In this document: piece after piece, positions 8,655 through 17,411 of the stretch
Layout: the number at the start of each line of letters is the position of its first letter
Position numbering within the stretch: the stretch's first letter is position 1
From: Marinilabiliaceae bacterium UBA5488
GTDB taxonomy: Bacteria > Bacteroidota > Bacteroidia > Bacteroidales > Marinilabiliaceae
DNA length: 61,965 nt
Assembly: GCA_002427105.1 (NCBI GenBank)
Contig: DIPM01000014.1
Coordinates: forward strand, 23,110-85,074
Reading direction: 5' to 3'
Notes under the pieces: generated by a model
Told to the model about the DNA's origin: nothing
Seen by the model: only the letters and a program-made list of their open reading frames with translations
Database searches by the model: none
Translations under genes and position numbers: made by a program

Positions 8655-9829
8655 ACAGAAGCTTCCTGTAAGTTTAAAAATGCCATATACCCTTCAATGA
8701 GAGGTGGAGGCGTGAGTGGAAAAACTCCTGAACACAGCCGCACATCTTTTGTCAGGGGCGGATTTTGCTCCTCCATACTCTTCCATTCCCCGGCTTTTAA
8801 TTTCTTGATTAGCCAGTAGCCTGAACTGGAAGGAGCGATATATGAAGCCAGGCGAAGATTTACTAATCCCATGGAATACCTAAGGTTTATCTCAATGGCG
8901 GGATGAAGCTTAATTTTTCCTGCCTTATTTTTGAATAAGATGCCGTCGATTCCAATGGGGCCATGATACTTGTCTCTTAGGCGAATTGCTTCCAAGCCTT
9001 TTTGCAGCAATTCTACTGCCTGTTCAATGCTTTTTTGAAAGGGAAAATCATGCAAAGAGCTATCGGGCTCTTGCCTGATATAGCAGCCCATAAAGCGGCC
9101 TGCCGCATCGGTCTCGAAAATATTCAGGCCTCGATACTCAAGTCCTTCGGCACTCGACCAAAAGTGGAAAGAAACATCCCTTACTTTTTCCAAAAAGGGC
9201 TCAGCAAGCAGGGCTCCCTGCTGCTTTAACCTGCTAATAACCCACGCGTTTGAAGCAGCCTCTTCGGCACGGCTTCTTATCTTAAACAGTCCCCTACCCG
9301 ACGCACTCCATAGCGTTTTCAGCAAAATAGGAGAGCTCATGTTAGCCTCTAATTGTGCTAAATGCTCAAGCGAGGTGATTTCGACAGGAATTTGCGGGAT
9401 TTCGATATTTTCCAGGGAGGCGGCATCATCAAAAATGGCATTTATTAAATCTAAACCGGTAAAGCGGCTAAGAAGACGTTTGTGCTCAGGCTTCCATTCG
9501 CTCATCGGATTATTGCTCCCCTCATGCTTGAATGGGGCGAGTTTTTTGTGAACCGCCGGACTCCATCCCCAGGGATGCAGATCGTAGTCTGCAAGCTTGT
9601 CGTAAGTAATAAATTGGGGTGTCGAAACACCCCAATTATTAATTGTACTTATAAAATCGGTCGGCGGCTCTTCATTAAGCAAAATTGCATCATCTTCTGA
9701 AGCCAGCCACATAGGAATAAGACTCAAGTCCTGCTCAAATCCTCTAAGGTGCGCAGGCGGCATGTAGGATGGAGAACCATTGACCACAGCCATTTCGCAA
9801 GTCGGATTGAACAGAAAAAGTTTTGCCAT
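8636..9829 (-). CDS. Uncharacterised ATP-grasp-like protein
   Basis: A 397-residue protein I cannot name. It opens MAKLFLFNPTCEMAV. From about residue 175 it has ATP-grasp-like features: ILLKTLWSASGRGLFKI (a Lys and glycine-rich loop that could hold ATP), a LLAEPFLEKVRDVSFHF strand pair, IGIDGILF near 300, and the acidic metal-site pattern HPAIEINLRYSMG near 320 (Glu and Asn two apart, then Arg). These suggest a carboxylate-amine or thiol ligase. The N-terminal 150 residues hold no domain I recognise. The ATG at 9829 was preferred to a TTG three codons upstream. It lies 48 bases downstream of the 167-residue gene and may share its transcript. Confidence 0.65.
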   Translation of the reverse strand: MAKLFLFNPTCEMAVVNGSPSYMPPAHLRGFEQDLSLIPMWLASEDDAILLNEEPPTDFISTINNWGVSTPQFITYDKLADYDLHPWGWSPAVHKKLAPFKHEGSNNPMSEWKPEHKRLLSRFTGLDLINAIFDDAASLENIEIPQIPVEITSLEHLAQLEANMSSPILLKTLWSASGRGLFKIRSRAEEAASNAWVISRLKQQGALLAEPFLEKVRDVSFHFWSSAEGLEYRGLNIFETDAAGRFMGCYIRQEPDSSLHDFPFQKSIEQAVELLQKGLEAIRLRDKYHGPIGIDGILFKNKAGKIKLHPAIEINLRYSMGLVNLRLASYIAPSSSGYWLIKKLKAGEWKSMEEQNPPLTKDVRLCSGVFPLTPPPLIEGYMAFLNLQEASVKKHSR

Positions 9830-9877
9830 AATGCACAAGCTTTAGATGGCAAAAATAGCATAATCGAGCAAGAACCA

Positions 9878-10381
9878 CTAGGCCTTGAGCATATTGTCCC
9901 TAATTTGCTCATTAATTACAGTATCCCATTCTTCAGCCATTTGAAGTTCATCTGCCAGTATTAAACCGTCAATTTCAGAATCATAGATACAAAGCTCGAT
10001 GGGCGGCGTGTTGCTTTTATTTGCCTCAAGTTGAAGCATTATTTTCTCAATTATCTTTTGAGAATCGCTTTTTCGTTCAAAGGTCTTCGATACCACAGAA
10101 ACCTTGCTTCGTTTTATCTCCTTCAAATCCACGACTATCTGAGAATCGGCAGCTCCCGCCTTCTTTACAAAAAACAGCTTATTGCTTTCTTTACTAATCG
10201 CGATAAATGCTTTGTTGCAATACTCCTTTTTTGTGATTACGCTGTTCTCTTTTTGGACAAGCTCATTCAAGGTTTTCAAAAGTTCTTTCTTTTCTTTTTT
10301 CTTTTTACTGCCCCCTAAGGTCACAATAAGAATTATCACAATGGCAGCAAGCGCCAGCCCTAAAATAAAAAAACTACTCAT
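9878..10381 (-). CDS. Hypothetical protein with one N-terminal membrane helix
   Basis: A 167-residue protein with a single hydrophobic helix (residues 4-23, FFILGLALAAIVIILIVTLG) followed by a very basic stretch (SKKKKEKKE), so the body should face the cytoplasm. The soluble part is mixed alpha-beta with strands YCNKAFIAIS, NKLFFVKK and IVVDLKEIKRSKVSV, a pattern seen in small membrane-tethered proteins of unknown role. The first residues overlap no other gene. The ATP-grasp-like gene follows. Confidence 0.65.
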   Translation of the reverse strand: MSSFFILGLALAAIVIILIVTLGGSKKKKEKKELLKTLNELVQKENSVITKKEYCNKAFIAISKESNKLFFVKKAGAADSQIVVDLKEIKRSKVSVVSKTFERKSDSQKIIEKIMLQLEANKSNTPPIELCIYDSEIDGLILADELQMAEEWDTVINEQIRDNMLKA

Positions 10382-10445
10382 AATAATTTAACTATAAAAT
10401 GATTAATAATATCTTTCTTAAACGAATAATAATCCACCTCAAAAC

Positions 10446-10475
10446 CAGGGCTTTGTCCATATTTAGCAAGCCCTG
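10446..10475 (-). terminator. Probable terminator of the heme operon
   Basis: An 8-bp inverted repeat (CAGGGCTT with its complement) followed on the minus strand by GGTTTT, 28 bases past the stop of the last small gene behind hemE. The T-tract is short. Confidence 0.5.
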
Positions 10476-10502
10476 TAAGGATAAATCGGATTTAAGAAAA
10501 AA

Positions 10503-10871
10503 TCATGAATAGTAATGGAAAGGAAACAGCATATCAAAAAGCTGCGGATATATCAGTACCAGAGAATTACGCTGGATATACCTTGATGATTGTTGTGATA
10601 CGACCTCATCAGCAGCCGGCGAATGTATAGAATGAACATTCGAAGGAAGCTTTATAGAATTTTGTGCGAAGCCCGCTATGTCTATACCGGCCAACTGGGG
10701 CTGCACTCCATATAAGGGCGAGCTAAGCGAGGGCAGGGCAAAATATTGCTCACTGTTATTATGTGCCGGCAGATAGTCCCTATGGGGTATAACAGCAGAA
10801 CTGTATATACCTAAAGAAAGGATATACAGCAGCATCAGCTGAAAGGCCACAGTTCTTATCACATCGCGCAT
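10503..10871 (-). CDS. Small hypothetical protein downstream of hemE
   Basis: A 122-residue protein with an N-terminal hydrophobic segment (VAFQLMLLYILSLGIYSSA) that could be a signal peptide, then a low-complexity Ser/Pro/Gln-rich region with no visible domain. The start is uncertain: ATG at 10871 or a GTG 24 bases upstream. A TATATTTG box on the minus strand at 10876-10883 matches the -7 consensus but would put the transcript start at the ATG itself, so the gene may simply be read through from hemE, 28 bases away. It could be non-coding; weak support. Confidence 0.4.
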   Translation of the reverse strand: MRDVIRTVAFQLMLLYILSLGIYSSAVIPHRDYLPAHNNSEQYFALPSLSSPLYGVQPQLAGIDIAGFAQNSIKLPSNVHSIHSPAADEVVSQQSSRYIQRNSLVLIYPQLFDMLFPFHYYS

Positions 10872-10898
10872 ATTGCAAATATACTCATTTTGCACTAT

Positions 10899-11921
10899 TT
10901 ACCAGCTCGTATTCTTTACCCAATCGACGACGAATTTAGCATTTTCAAAGGGAGTGTCGGGCAAAAAGCCATGTCCAAGGTTTAATATCCATTTCGGATT
11001 ATCCTTAAAGAAGGGTTTCAATTTTTCAAGCTCTTCGGCAATTACAGCCTGCGGTGCGTAAAGCAGCCTGGGATCAATATTTCCTTGTAAGCCAACTTCG
11101 GGGTGAACCATTCTGCGGGCATGGGCAAGCGGCATTTGCCAATCTATGCTCACAAAATCACAGAGCTCAGGTGTGATGCTTTCCATCCCGGTTGAGAAAC
11201 CCTTGGGAAAGAAAATAAAAGGAAGGCCCTTGGAGCGCACGGCATCAGCCATCTTTTTCACTGAAGGTAAAAACATTTCCATATACAGCTCGGTGGGAAT
11301 CAATCCCGCGTGCGTTTCAAATAGTTGAAACACATCGATACCGTGTTCTATTTGCTTTAAGGCATAATGAACTGAGAACTCGCTGATAGCATCTATAAGC
11401 TTTTGGGACTCTGCCTTATTGCTGTATAGAAACTTCATAGCATTAGGAAAATTACCGTTGCTGCTTACACCTTCGAGCATGTAGCACATAGTCGTAAGAG
11501 CTGAACCGCAAAAGCCGATAAGTGGAATATCTTCCGGTCGTGTAGCAATAACCTCATCAATCACATGATAAATATACTCAAGCTTTTCAGGCGCTGCCTT
11601 AAGCTCCTTAACCGGGGATTCAAAGCGACTAAGAGGAGTTGGGAACAAAGGGCCGCTGTCAGTCCATTTAAGTTCCATTCCCATAGCCATGGGCACTACC
11701 AGAATATCAGAAAAGAGGATGGCAGCATCCACGCCCAGGTCGGCCACCGGCATCAGCGTAACACGCGAAGCCAGTTTTGGGTCGGCCATCATTTCCCGAA
11801 AAGAATAGCTATTTTTTAAGGCATTATAATTGGGCAAAACCCTGCCTGCCTGTCTCATAAACCAAACAGGAGGGCGCTCTCGCTTACGTCCCGCTATTGT
11901 ATCTAAAAGTATTGACTTCAT
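10899..11921 (-). CDS. hemE: Uroporphyrinogen decarboxylase
   Basis: A 340-residue enzyme that removes four carboxyl groups from uroporphyrinogen III to give coproporphyrinogen III. The N-terminal signature PVWFMRQAGRVLPNY (near 18-32) carries the Arg residues that hold the substrate; ILFSDILVVPMAMG with the catalytic Asp is near 88, and GFCGSALTTMCYML near 137. Length is normal. It is the last recognised enzyme in the hem operon, 16 bases after hemL. Confidence 0.97.
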   Translation of the reverse strand: MKSILLDTIAGRKRERPPVWFMRQAGRVLPNYNALKNSYSFREMMADPKLASRVTLMPVADLGVDAAILFSDILVVPMAMGMELKWTDSGPLFPTPLSRFESPVKELKAAPEKLEYIYHVIDEVIATRPEDIPLIGFCGSALTTMCYMLEGVSSNGNFPNAMKFLYSNKAESQKLIDAISEFSVHYALKQIEHGIDVFQLFETHAGLIPTELYMEMFLPSVKKMADAVRSKGLPFIFFPKGFSTGMESITPELCDFVSIDWQMPLAHARRMVHPEVGLQGNIDPRLLYAPQAVIAEELEKLKPFFKDNPKWILNLGHGFLPDTPFENAKFVVDWVKNTSW

Positions 11922-11937
11922 CCTTTCAAAGCATTAA

Positions 11938-13224
11938 TTATAAGACAGGTAAAGAAAAACTTGCGACCGCCTCATCAATATCATCATCGCTATGAGCCGC
12001 CGAAATAAAGGTAGTCTCAAATTGCGAAGGCGCAAAATAAATACCCGCTGCCAAGGCATTGCGGAAATAAGCCGCGTAGAAGTCCGTATTGGACGTGATA
12101 GCCTCATCGAAAGAGCTAACTTGAGCTGAGTCTGTAAAAAACAATGTAATCATAGAGCCAATACGGTTTATCAGCCCTTTCACACCGCTTTCCTGAAGTC
12201 GCCGGCGAAGCCCGGCTTCCATCCTAGCAGCCCTTCTTTCCAGCTCATTGTAAATATCAGGATTACCCTTTAAAATTTTAAGCATCTCAATGCCCGCTGC
12301 CATGGCTAAGGGATTTCCACTAAGAGTACCGGCCTGATAAACCGGGCCCTCCGGGGCAAGCATAGCCATTATATCACTTCGCCCGCCATAGGCTCCAACA
12401 GGAAGACCGCCTCCTATAATCTTGCCCATAGTAGTTAAATCGGGCTTGATGCCAAGGCGCTGTTGAGCGCCACCAGGAGAAAGACGAAATCCTGAAATTA
12501 CCTCATCAAAAATTAAAAGAGCGCCGTACTTTAAAGTTATTGACCTTAATCCCTCCAAAAATCCTGGTTTTGGAAGTATCACTCCCATATTGCCGGGAAC
12601 AGGCTCCACAATAACAGCAGCTATGTCTTTGCCATGTTTATCAAACAATTTCTCAACAGATGCGAGATTATTATATTCAGCAGTGAGGGTATCAGCAGCT
12701 ATCGATTTCGTAACGCCGGGGCTGTCGGGCAGCCCTAAAGTCAAGGCTCCTGAACCTGCTTTAATAAGGAAACTGTCGGCATGCCCATGAAAACAGCCTG
12801 CAAACTTAACAAGCTTGTCGCGGCCGGTAAATCCGCGTGCCAATCGCAAAGCACTCATAGTCGCCTCTGTTCCAGAATTGACCATGCGCACCCTCTCCAC
12901 CGACGGAACCATTGAGATAATTAACTCAGCCATCCGGTTCTCATAAAGAGTAGGAGCCCCATAGCTTGTCCCCCTCTCGGCTGCCTTTTGGATGGCTTCA
13001 ACAATCTCCTCACGCGCATGCCCTAATATCATAGGTCCCCATGAAGAAACAAAATCTATATAGCTGTTGCCATCAATATCCCAAACCCTCGAGCCTTTGG
13101 CCTTTTCAATAAACAGCGGGTTTCCTCCAACGCTTTTAAATGCCCGAACCGGTGAGTTAACGCCCCCCGGAATCATTTCCTTTGCCTTCTTAAAGGCCTC
13201 AATGCTTTTGCTTATATCCTTCAT
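11938..13224 (-). CDS. hemL: Glutamate-1-semialdehyde 2,1-aminomutase
   Basis: A 428-residue PLP enzyme that turns glutamate-1-semialdehyde into 5-aminolevulinate, the second step of the C5 route. PGGVNSPVRAF lies near 20, FHGHADSFL near 146, LLIFDEVISGFR near 238 and the PLP-lysine motif TTMGKIIGGGLPVGAYGG near 262. The ATG at 13224 was chosen over one two codons upstream. It follows hemB by 47 bases in the operon. Confidence 0.97.
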   Translation of the reverse strand: MKDISKSIEAFKKAKEMIPGGVNSPVRAFKSVGGNPLFIEKAKGSRVWDIDGNSYIDFVSSWGPMILGHAREEIVEAIQKAAERGTSYGAPTLYENRMAELIISMVPSVERVRMVNSGTEATMSALRLARGFTGRDKLVKFAGCFHGHADSFLIKAGSGALTLGLPDSPGVTKSIAADTLTAEYNNLASVEKLFDKHGKDIAAVIVEPVPGNMGVILPKPGFLEGLRSITLKYGALLIFDEVISGFRLSPGGAQQRLGIKPDLTTMGKIIGGGLPVGAYGGRSDIMAMLAPEGPVYQAGTLSGNPLAMAAGIEMLKILKGNPDIYNELERRAARMEAGLRRRLQESGVKGLINRIGSMITLFFTDSAQVSSFDEAITSNTDFYAAYFRNALAAGIYFAPSQFETTFISAAHSDDDIDEAVASFSLPVL

Positions 13225-13271
13225 CTGCATACAAATTGTCTAAGAACGCCCGAAGATAAGAATAAAGAAAT

Positions 13272-14273
13272 CTACAAAACAGCTGTGCTAAGTAAATCCC
13301 TATTTTCCATCTCCCCAAATTCCTTTGCATGATAGCTGATTATCACATCGGCTCCTGCACGCTTTATTGAAGTAAGAATCTCTCTTATCATACGCTTTTC
13401 ATCAATCCACCCATTGGCAGCGGCAGCTTTAAGCATAGAAAATTCGCCGCTGACGTTATAGGCCACTATCGGAATATTGAAATTATCTTTCACACGACGG
13501 ATAACATCCAGATAGCTCAATGCAGGCTTGACCATTACCATATCTGCACCCTCCAAAATATCCTGCTCCACCTCACGCAATGCCTCATCGCTGTTTGCGG
13601 GATCCATCTGGTATCTGCTGCGGTCGCCAAATTGAGGGGCGCTATCAGCTGCTTCTCTGAAAGGGCCGTAGAAGGCGGAAGCAAACTTGGCGGAATAGGC
13701 CATAATGGGCGTATTGAAAAATCCATTCTCATCCAAGGTCCGGCGTATTGCAGCAACGCGACCATCCATCATATCGCTTGGAGCAATAATATCGGCTCCT
13801 GCCTGAGCAAGCACCAGCGATTGAGCGCTCAATGTCTGAATGGTCAAATCATTGTGTACATCACCATCAACAATGGTTCCGCAATGGCCATGGCTGGTAT
13901 ATTCACAATTGCAAACATCAGCCACAATTAATAGGTCTTCAATTTCCCTTTTCAGCGCCCTTATAGCTTTTGGCACTATGGCGTGCTCAGAGCAGGCAAG
14001 CTTTCCTGTATCATCTTTAGCCTCCGGAATACCAAAAAGCAATATTTTGTTGACGCCTGCCTTCTCTACAAGCTCCTTCACCTCAACTAGCAGCATATCA
14101 ATTGAAAGCTGATAATTTCCCGGCATAGAATTGATCGGATTACGCACCTTCGCCCCCGGGCATACAAAGTAGGGCATTATCAAATCATCGCAATTAACCT
14201 CAGTCTCGCGAATCATATCCCTGAATATCATATTCTGCCTTAAACGGCGCAGCCTGGTTTGTGGAAATGCCAT
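13272..14273 (-). CDS. hemB: Delta-aminolevulinic acid dehydratase (porphobilinogen synthase)
   Basis: A 333-residue enzyme that condenses two 5-aminolevulinates to porphobilinogen. Active-site lysines are in MAYSAKFASAFYGPFR (near 200) and MVKPALSYLDVI (near 253). The stretch VADVCNCEYTSHGHCG near 118-133 keeps the three Cys of a zinc-dependent enzyme. The ATG at 14273 lies 4 bases after the hemD stop; the upstream alternative would overlap hemD and adds residues that do not fit the family. Confidence 0.97.
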   Translation of the reverse strand: MAFPQTRLRRLRQNMIFRDMIRETEVNCDDLIMPYFVCPGAKVRNPINSMPGNYQLSIDMLLVEVKELVEKAGVNKILLFGIPEAKDDTGKLACSEHAIVPKAIRALKREIEDLLIVADVCNCEYTSHGHCGTIVDGDVHNDLTIQTLSAQSLVLAQAGADIIAPSDMMDGRVAAIRRTLDENGFFNTPIMAYSAKFASAFYGPFREAADSAPQFGDRSRYQMDPANSDEALREVEQDILEGADMVMVKPALSYLDVIRRVKDNFNIPIVAYNVSGEFSMLKAAAANGWIDEKRMIREILTSIKRAGADVIISYHAKEFGEMENRDLLSTAVL

Positions 14274-14277
14274 ATCA

Positions 14278-15054
14278 TCAAGTTTTATTATTATAATTTT
14301 TCCGGATAAAACGCCAACAGCACTCAGCAAGCTCCGGGAAGTTCTGCTTCTCAGCCTCCACCGCTGCTTCGAGACCGTAGCTGCGCAGGGCGCGGGAAGT
14401 TACACTTCCTATTGAGGCAAAACGAAGTTTTCCAGCTCTATTGCCGAGTATCTGCATAAGCTTTTGAACAGCAGAGGGACTGGCAACTGCAATTAAAGCA
14501 TAATCATCTCTTATTATTCTTTCAATCGCTGCCTCGTTTATCACCGAAGGAATAATGGTTTCATATACCTCAATCCTGCTTACCGAAAAGGAAGCCTCTC
14601 CTCTCCTATCGTTTCCTGAAAGCACATCAGCTATTACATTTGAAGCCAGATTTCCAACAACAAGCAGGACGCTGTCGCCGGGCAGCAACTCTGGCAGAAG
14701 CTCTTCAGCGAAGACCTTGGCTGAGTGACCACTGCCAATAAAATCAGCTTCAACAGCATAGTCCCTCAAAGCCATGGCGCTTGACTCACCAATAACAGCC
14801 ACTCTCTGCCCCGCTTCCTTCTTATATACGGAGAACCATGCTTTTATCCCGTTTTTGCTTGTAAATATCAGCCACTTGTAGGAGGCTACAGGCATCTCAG
14901 GCTCGAAGTTTATAAAACATATCTCTATCATCGGGGCATCTACAACCTCAATTCCTCTGCCTGAAAGGAAGGCGCCAAACAAATCTTCGGTGCCGTCTGT
15001 AAGAAAGGTACGAATTACTACCGGAGGAATACTATCTAGCCCGCCACTATTCAT
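14278..15054 (-). CDS. hemD: Uroporphyrinogen-III synthase
   Basis: A 258-residue protein in the expected operon slot between hemC and hemB. HemD proteins are poorly conserved; support comes from WLIFTSKNGIKAWFS near 70, VAVIGESSAMALRDY, LLVVGNLASNVIADVL and IAVASPSAVQKLMQILG, the usual landmarks. It closes and inverts the last ring of the linear tetrapyrrole. The ATG at 15054 overlaps the last bases of hemC, suggesting translational coupling; a longer upstream start adds unrelated residues. Confidence 0.88.
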   Translation of the reverse strand: MNSGGLDSIPPVVIRTFLTDGTEDLFGAFLSGRGIEVVDAPMIEICFINFEPEMPVASYKWLIFTSKNGIKAWFSVYKKEAGQRVAVIGESSAMALRDYAVEADFIGSGHSAKVFAEELLPELLPGDSVLLVVGNLASNVIADVLSGNDRRGEASFSVSRIEVYETIIPSVINEAAIERIIRDDYALIAVASPSAVQKLMQILGNRAGKLRFASIGSVTSRALRSYGLEAAVEAEKQNFPELAECCWRFIRKNYNNKT

Positions 15055-15985
15055 TTGAGTCACGAATCGAATTAAGAATATCTTCTGCCCCGGCCTCCAG
15101 CATTGACAATGCCAGCTCAACAGCCTTTTCAGATGCTTCTTCCAAATCTGATTCAAAAGAGTCGCGAATCATAGTCCTGCCATCAAGTGAAGCCACCATA
15201 GCATCAAGTTTTATTTGATGACCATTTACAACTGAATAGCAGGCCACCGGCACCTGACAGCCGCCTTCCATTACCCGCAAAAAGGTTCTTTCGGCCATAA
15301 CCACCTTCCAGGTCTCCGTGTGGTTTATTGCATCGATAATATTATAGATGTATTCATCATCCTCACGCATCTCGATGGCAACGGCTCCCTGACTAACTGC
15401 AGGCATAACAATAGAAGGTTCAATATACTCACTGATTAAGTCCTCAAGTCCCAGGCGCAATATACCGGCACCTGCCATCACAAGTCCGTCGCAATATCCA
15501 TCCTGCATTTTTTGGATGCGCGAATTAACATTTCCACGAATATCAACAACAGAAATATCGGGATAGTGCTTAAGCAGTTGAGAGCGACGCCGGAGGCTGG
15601 AGGTTCCGACTTTATCTCCTTTGCCAAACTCAGACAGCAATCGTCCATCACCTGAAAGGAAGACATCACGTACCTCGCCGCGCTCTAGCACGCCACCCAG
15701 CATAAGTCCGTCGGGCAACTGCGTTGGAATATCTTTAAGGCTGTGCACGGCGATATCAATAGATCCATCCAGCAATTCCATTTCAAGCTCTTTGGTAAAA
15801 AGTCCCTTATCGCCAATTTTGGATAAGGCTACGTCAAGGATTTTATCGCCGGTTGTTTTGATTACTACAATCTCGCTTACAAGATCAGGGAAAGCTTCTT
15901 TAAGTTTTTTCTGTACCTCTTCGGCCTGCCATAGGGCAAGCCGGCTACCACGTGTACCTATTTTAATTAGCCGAGGGCTGCTCAT
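15047..15985 (-). CDS. hemC: Hydroxymethylbilane synthase (porphobilinogen deaminase)
   Basis: A 312-residue enzyme that links four porphobilinogens. The N-terminal IKIGTRGSRLALWQAEEVQ, the LKDIPTQLPDG loop near 90 and GGCQVPVACYSV near 240, with the Cys that carries the dipyrromethane cofactor, are all present. The chosen ATG at 15985 overlaps the end of hemA by 23 bases; another ATG 12 or 15 bases upstream is possible. Confidence 0.97.
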   Translation of the reverse strand: MSSPRLIKIGTRGSRLALWQAEEVQKKLKEAFPDLVSEIVVIKTTGDKILDVALSKIGDKGLFTKELEMELLDGSIDIAVHSLKDIPTQLPDGLMLGGVLERGEVRDVFLSGDGRLLSEFGKGDKVGTSSLRRRSQLLKHYPDISVVDIRGNVNSRIQKMQDGYCDGLVMAGAGILRLGLEDLISEYIEPSIVMPAVSQGAVAIEMREDDEYIYNIIDAINHTETWKVVMAERTFLRVMEGGCQVPVACYSVVNGHQIKLDAMVASLDGRTMIRDSFESDLEEASEKAVELALSMLEAGAEDILNSIRDSNE

Positions 15986-17234
15986 TTTTTTCTTCATCAA
16001 AAAGTAAGTTAATAACGCTTACAAAATCAGTAATACTGCCATTATCAGTTACCTCCTTTAATCGCTTAACGAACTCATTTTTCAATTTCTTCGAAATATG
16101 CAGACTATGCTTCTCGAGGGCCGCATATTCTTCTTCAGTTAATGAGCCCTTGTGTAATTCAAGCTCTGTATTGTAAATCTTAGAAATTCGCTCATCAATC
16201 TTCTTTATTGCCGGAGCCAGATTCTGCTCATTTAACCAGACAGTAAATTCCTCTACCTTTTGGCTTACTATTTCTTCGGCAATTGAGACATATTCCTGTT
16301 TGCGGCTGAAATTCAAGGCTATTACTTCTTCCAAATCATCAATATTAAAAAGCTTAACTTTTGGAATAGCGGCAACATCATCATCAATATTACGGGGCAC
16401 TCCAAGGTCAATCATCACGATATGCTCATGCCCGTTAAGCGAGGGCAAAACATTAGCGGCATTTAAAAATGCCTCCTTGCAACTAATCGAAGAGACCACA
16501 ATTTCAGCATCATGAATTCCCTTCATTATCTCACTAAAAGGCAACACTTTGGCTTTATAAGGCCTGGCGAGCTGAAAGGCCTTATCCTCAGTGCGATTAG
16601 TTATGGTAATATTTTGACAGCCCTTTTTTGCAAAGTTTTTTAATACCAACTCTCCGGTATCTCCGGCTCCTATAATAAGAATATTGCGATTAACAAGATC
16701 GGGAAAGTACTCTAGGCTTTTCTCAACGGCGGCATAACTTACCGAAAGAGCGCCACGGTTAAAGGGAGTCTGAACCCTTACCTGCTTGCTGCTTTCCAAA
16801 GCCTTGTTAAACATACGGTGAAACACCTTTCCCACCGATTTTCTGGCTTCTGCCTCCTTGAAGGCCTGCTTAACTTGTGCCACAATCTGATACTCGCCCA
16901 ATATCATGGAGTCAAGTCCGGCAACAACGCTGAAAAGGTGGCTGATAGCCATATTCTGAACTTTCTGGTAAAGGAAAGGTCGGGTATCTTCAGCAATCTC
17001 TTTCACCTCAGCCAACACAGTGCTAACAGCTTTCAAAGTCCCGCCCGAACATATTCCTTCAGCATTAAAATAAAGCTCGGTACGGTTGCAGGTCGATAGG
17101 ATAAGCAATTCTTTAAAATAGCCCTGATCCATAAGCTTCCGGGTAATCACATCAGCATCACCACTGTCAATAGCCAGTTTTTCGCGGACTTTGACAGACG
17201 CAGATTTATGACTTACCCCAATAACTCCAATCAT
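15963..17234 (-). CDS. hemA: Glutamyl-tRNA reductase
   Basis: A 423-residue enzyme that reduces glutamyl-tRNA(Glu) with NADPH to glutamate-1-semialdehyde, the entry point to the pathway. The catalytic-Cys motif LILSTCNRTELYF is near 45-57, GEYQIVAQVKQAF near 112, the NADPH site IIGAGDTGELV near 180 and a C-terminal dimerisation helix from 330. The start at 17234 (MIGVIGVSHKSASVKVRE) fits the family; 21 upstream residues do not. It leads the hem operon. Confidence 0.96.
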   Translation of the reverse strand: MIGVIGVSHKSASVKVREKLAIDSGDADVITRKLMDQGYFKELLILSTCNRTELYFNAEGICSGGTLKAVSTVLAEVKEIAEDTRPFLYQKVQNMAISHLFSVVAGLDSMILGEYQIVAQVKQAFKEAEARKSVGKVFHRMFNKALESSKQVRVQTPFNRGALSVSYAAVEKSLEYFPDLVNRNILIIGAGDTGELVLKNFAKKGCQNITITNRTEDKAFQLARPYKAKVLPFSEIMKGIHDAEIVVSSISCKEAFLNAANVLPSLNGHEHIVMIDLGVPRNIDDDVAAIPKVKLFNIDDLEEVIALNFSRKQEYVSIAEEIVSQKVEEFTVWLNEQNLAPAIKKIDERISKIYNTELELHKGSLTEEEYAALEKHSLHISKKLKNEFVKRLKEVTDNGSITDFVSVINLLFDEEKNEQPSAN

Positions 17235-17350
17235 CTTTACTAAGATTTTTCCTTTACAGACATCAGCTGATGCTATAGCATCACTAAAATTAAGCATTTT
17301 TACAAAGGTAGCAATCCTTTCGGCTTCATTATATTATTTGTAGATTGTAG

Positions 17351-17380
17351 TTTGTACTTTTTATGATTTTTATACTTTTG
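17351..17380 (+). promoter_or_regulatory. Bacteroidota-type promoter of ddh
   Basis: TTTG at 17351-17354 and TACTTTTG at 17373-17380 are spaced 18 bases apart, close to the Bacteroidota TTTG / TAnnTTTG layout. The transcript would start about 25 bases before the chosen ddh ATG. Confidence 0.6.
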
Positions 17381-17411
17381 CAGAGAAATGAACATAAAAG
17401 ACCCGCTTATA

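Noticed and set aside
15055..15156. Longer hemD start
   Set aside because: The added residues are a shifted reading of the hemC end and do not resemble HemD.
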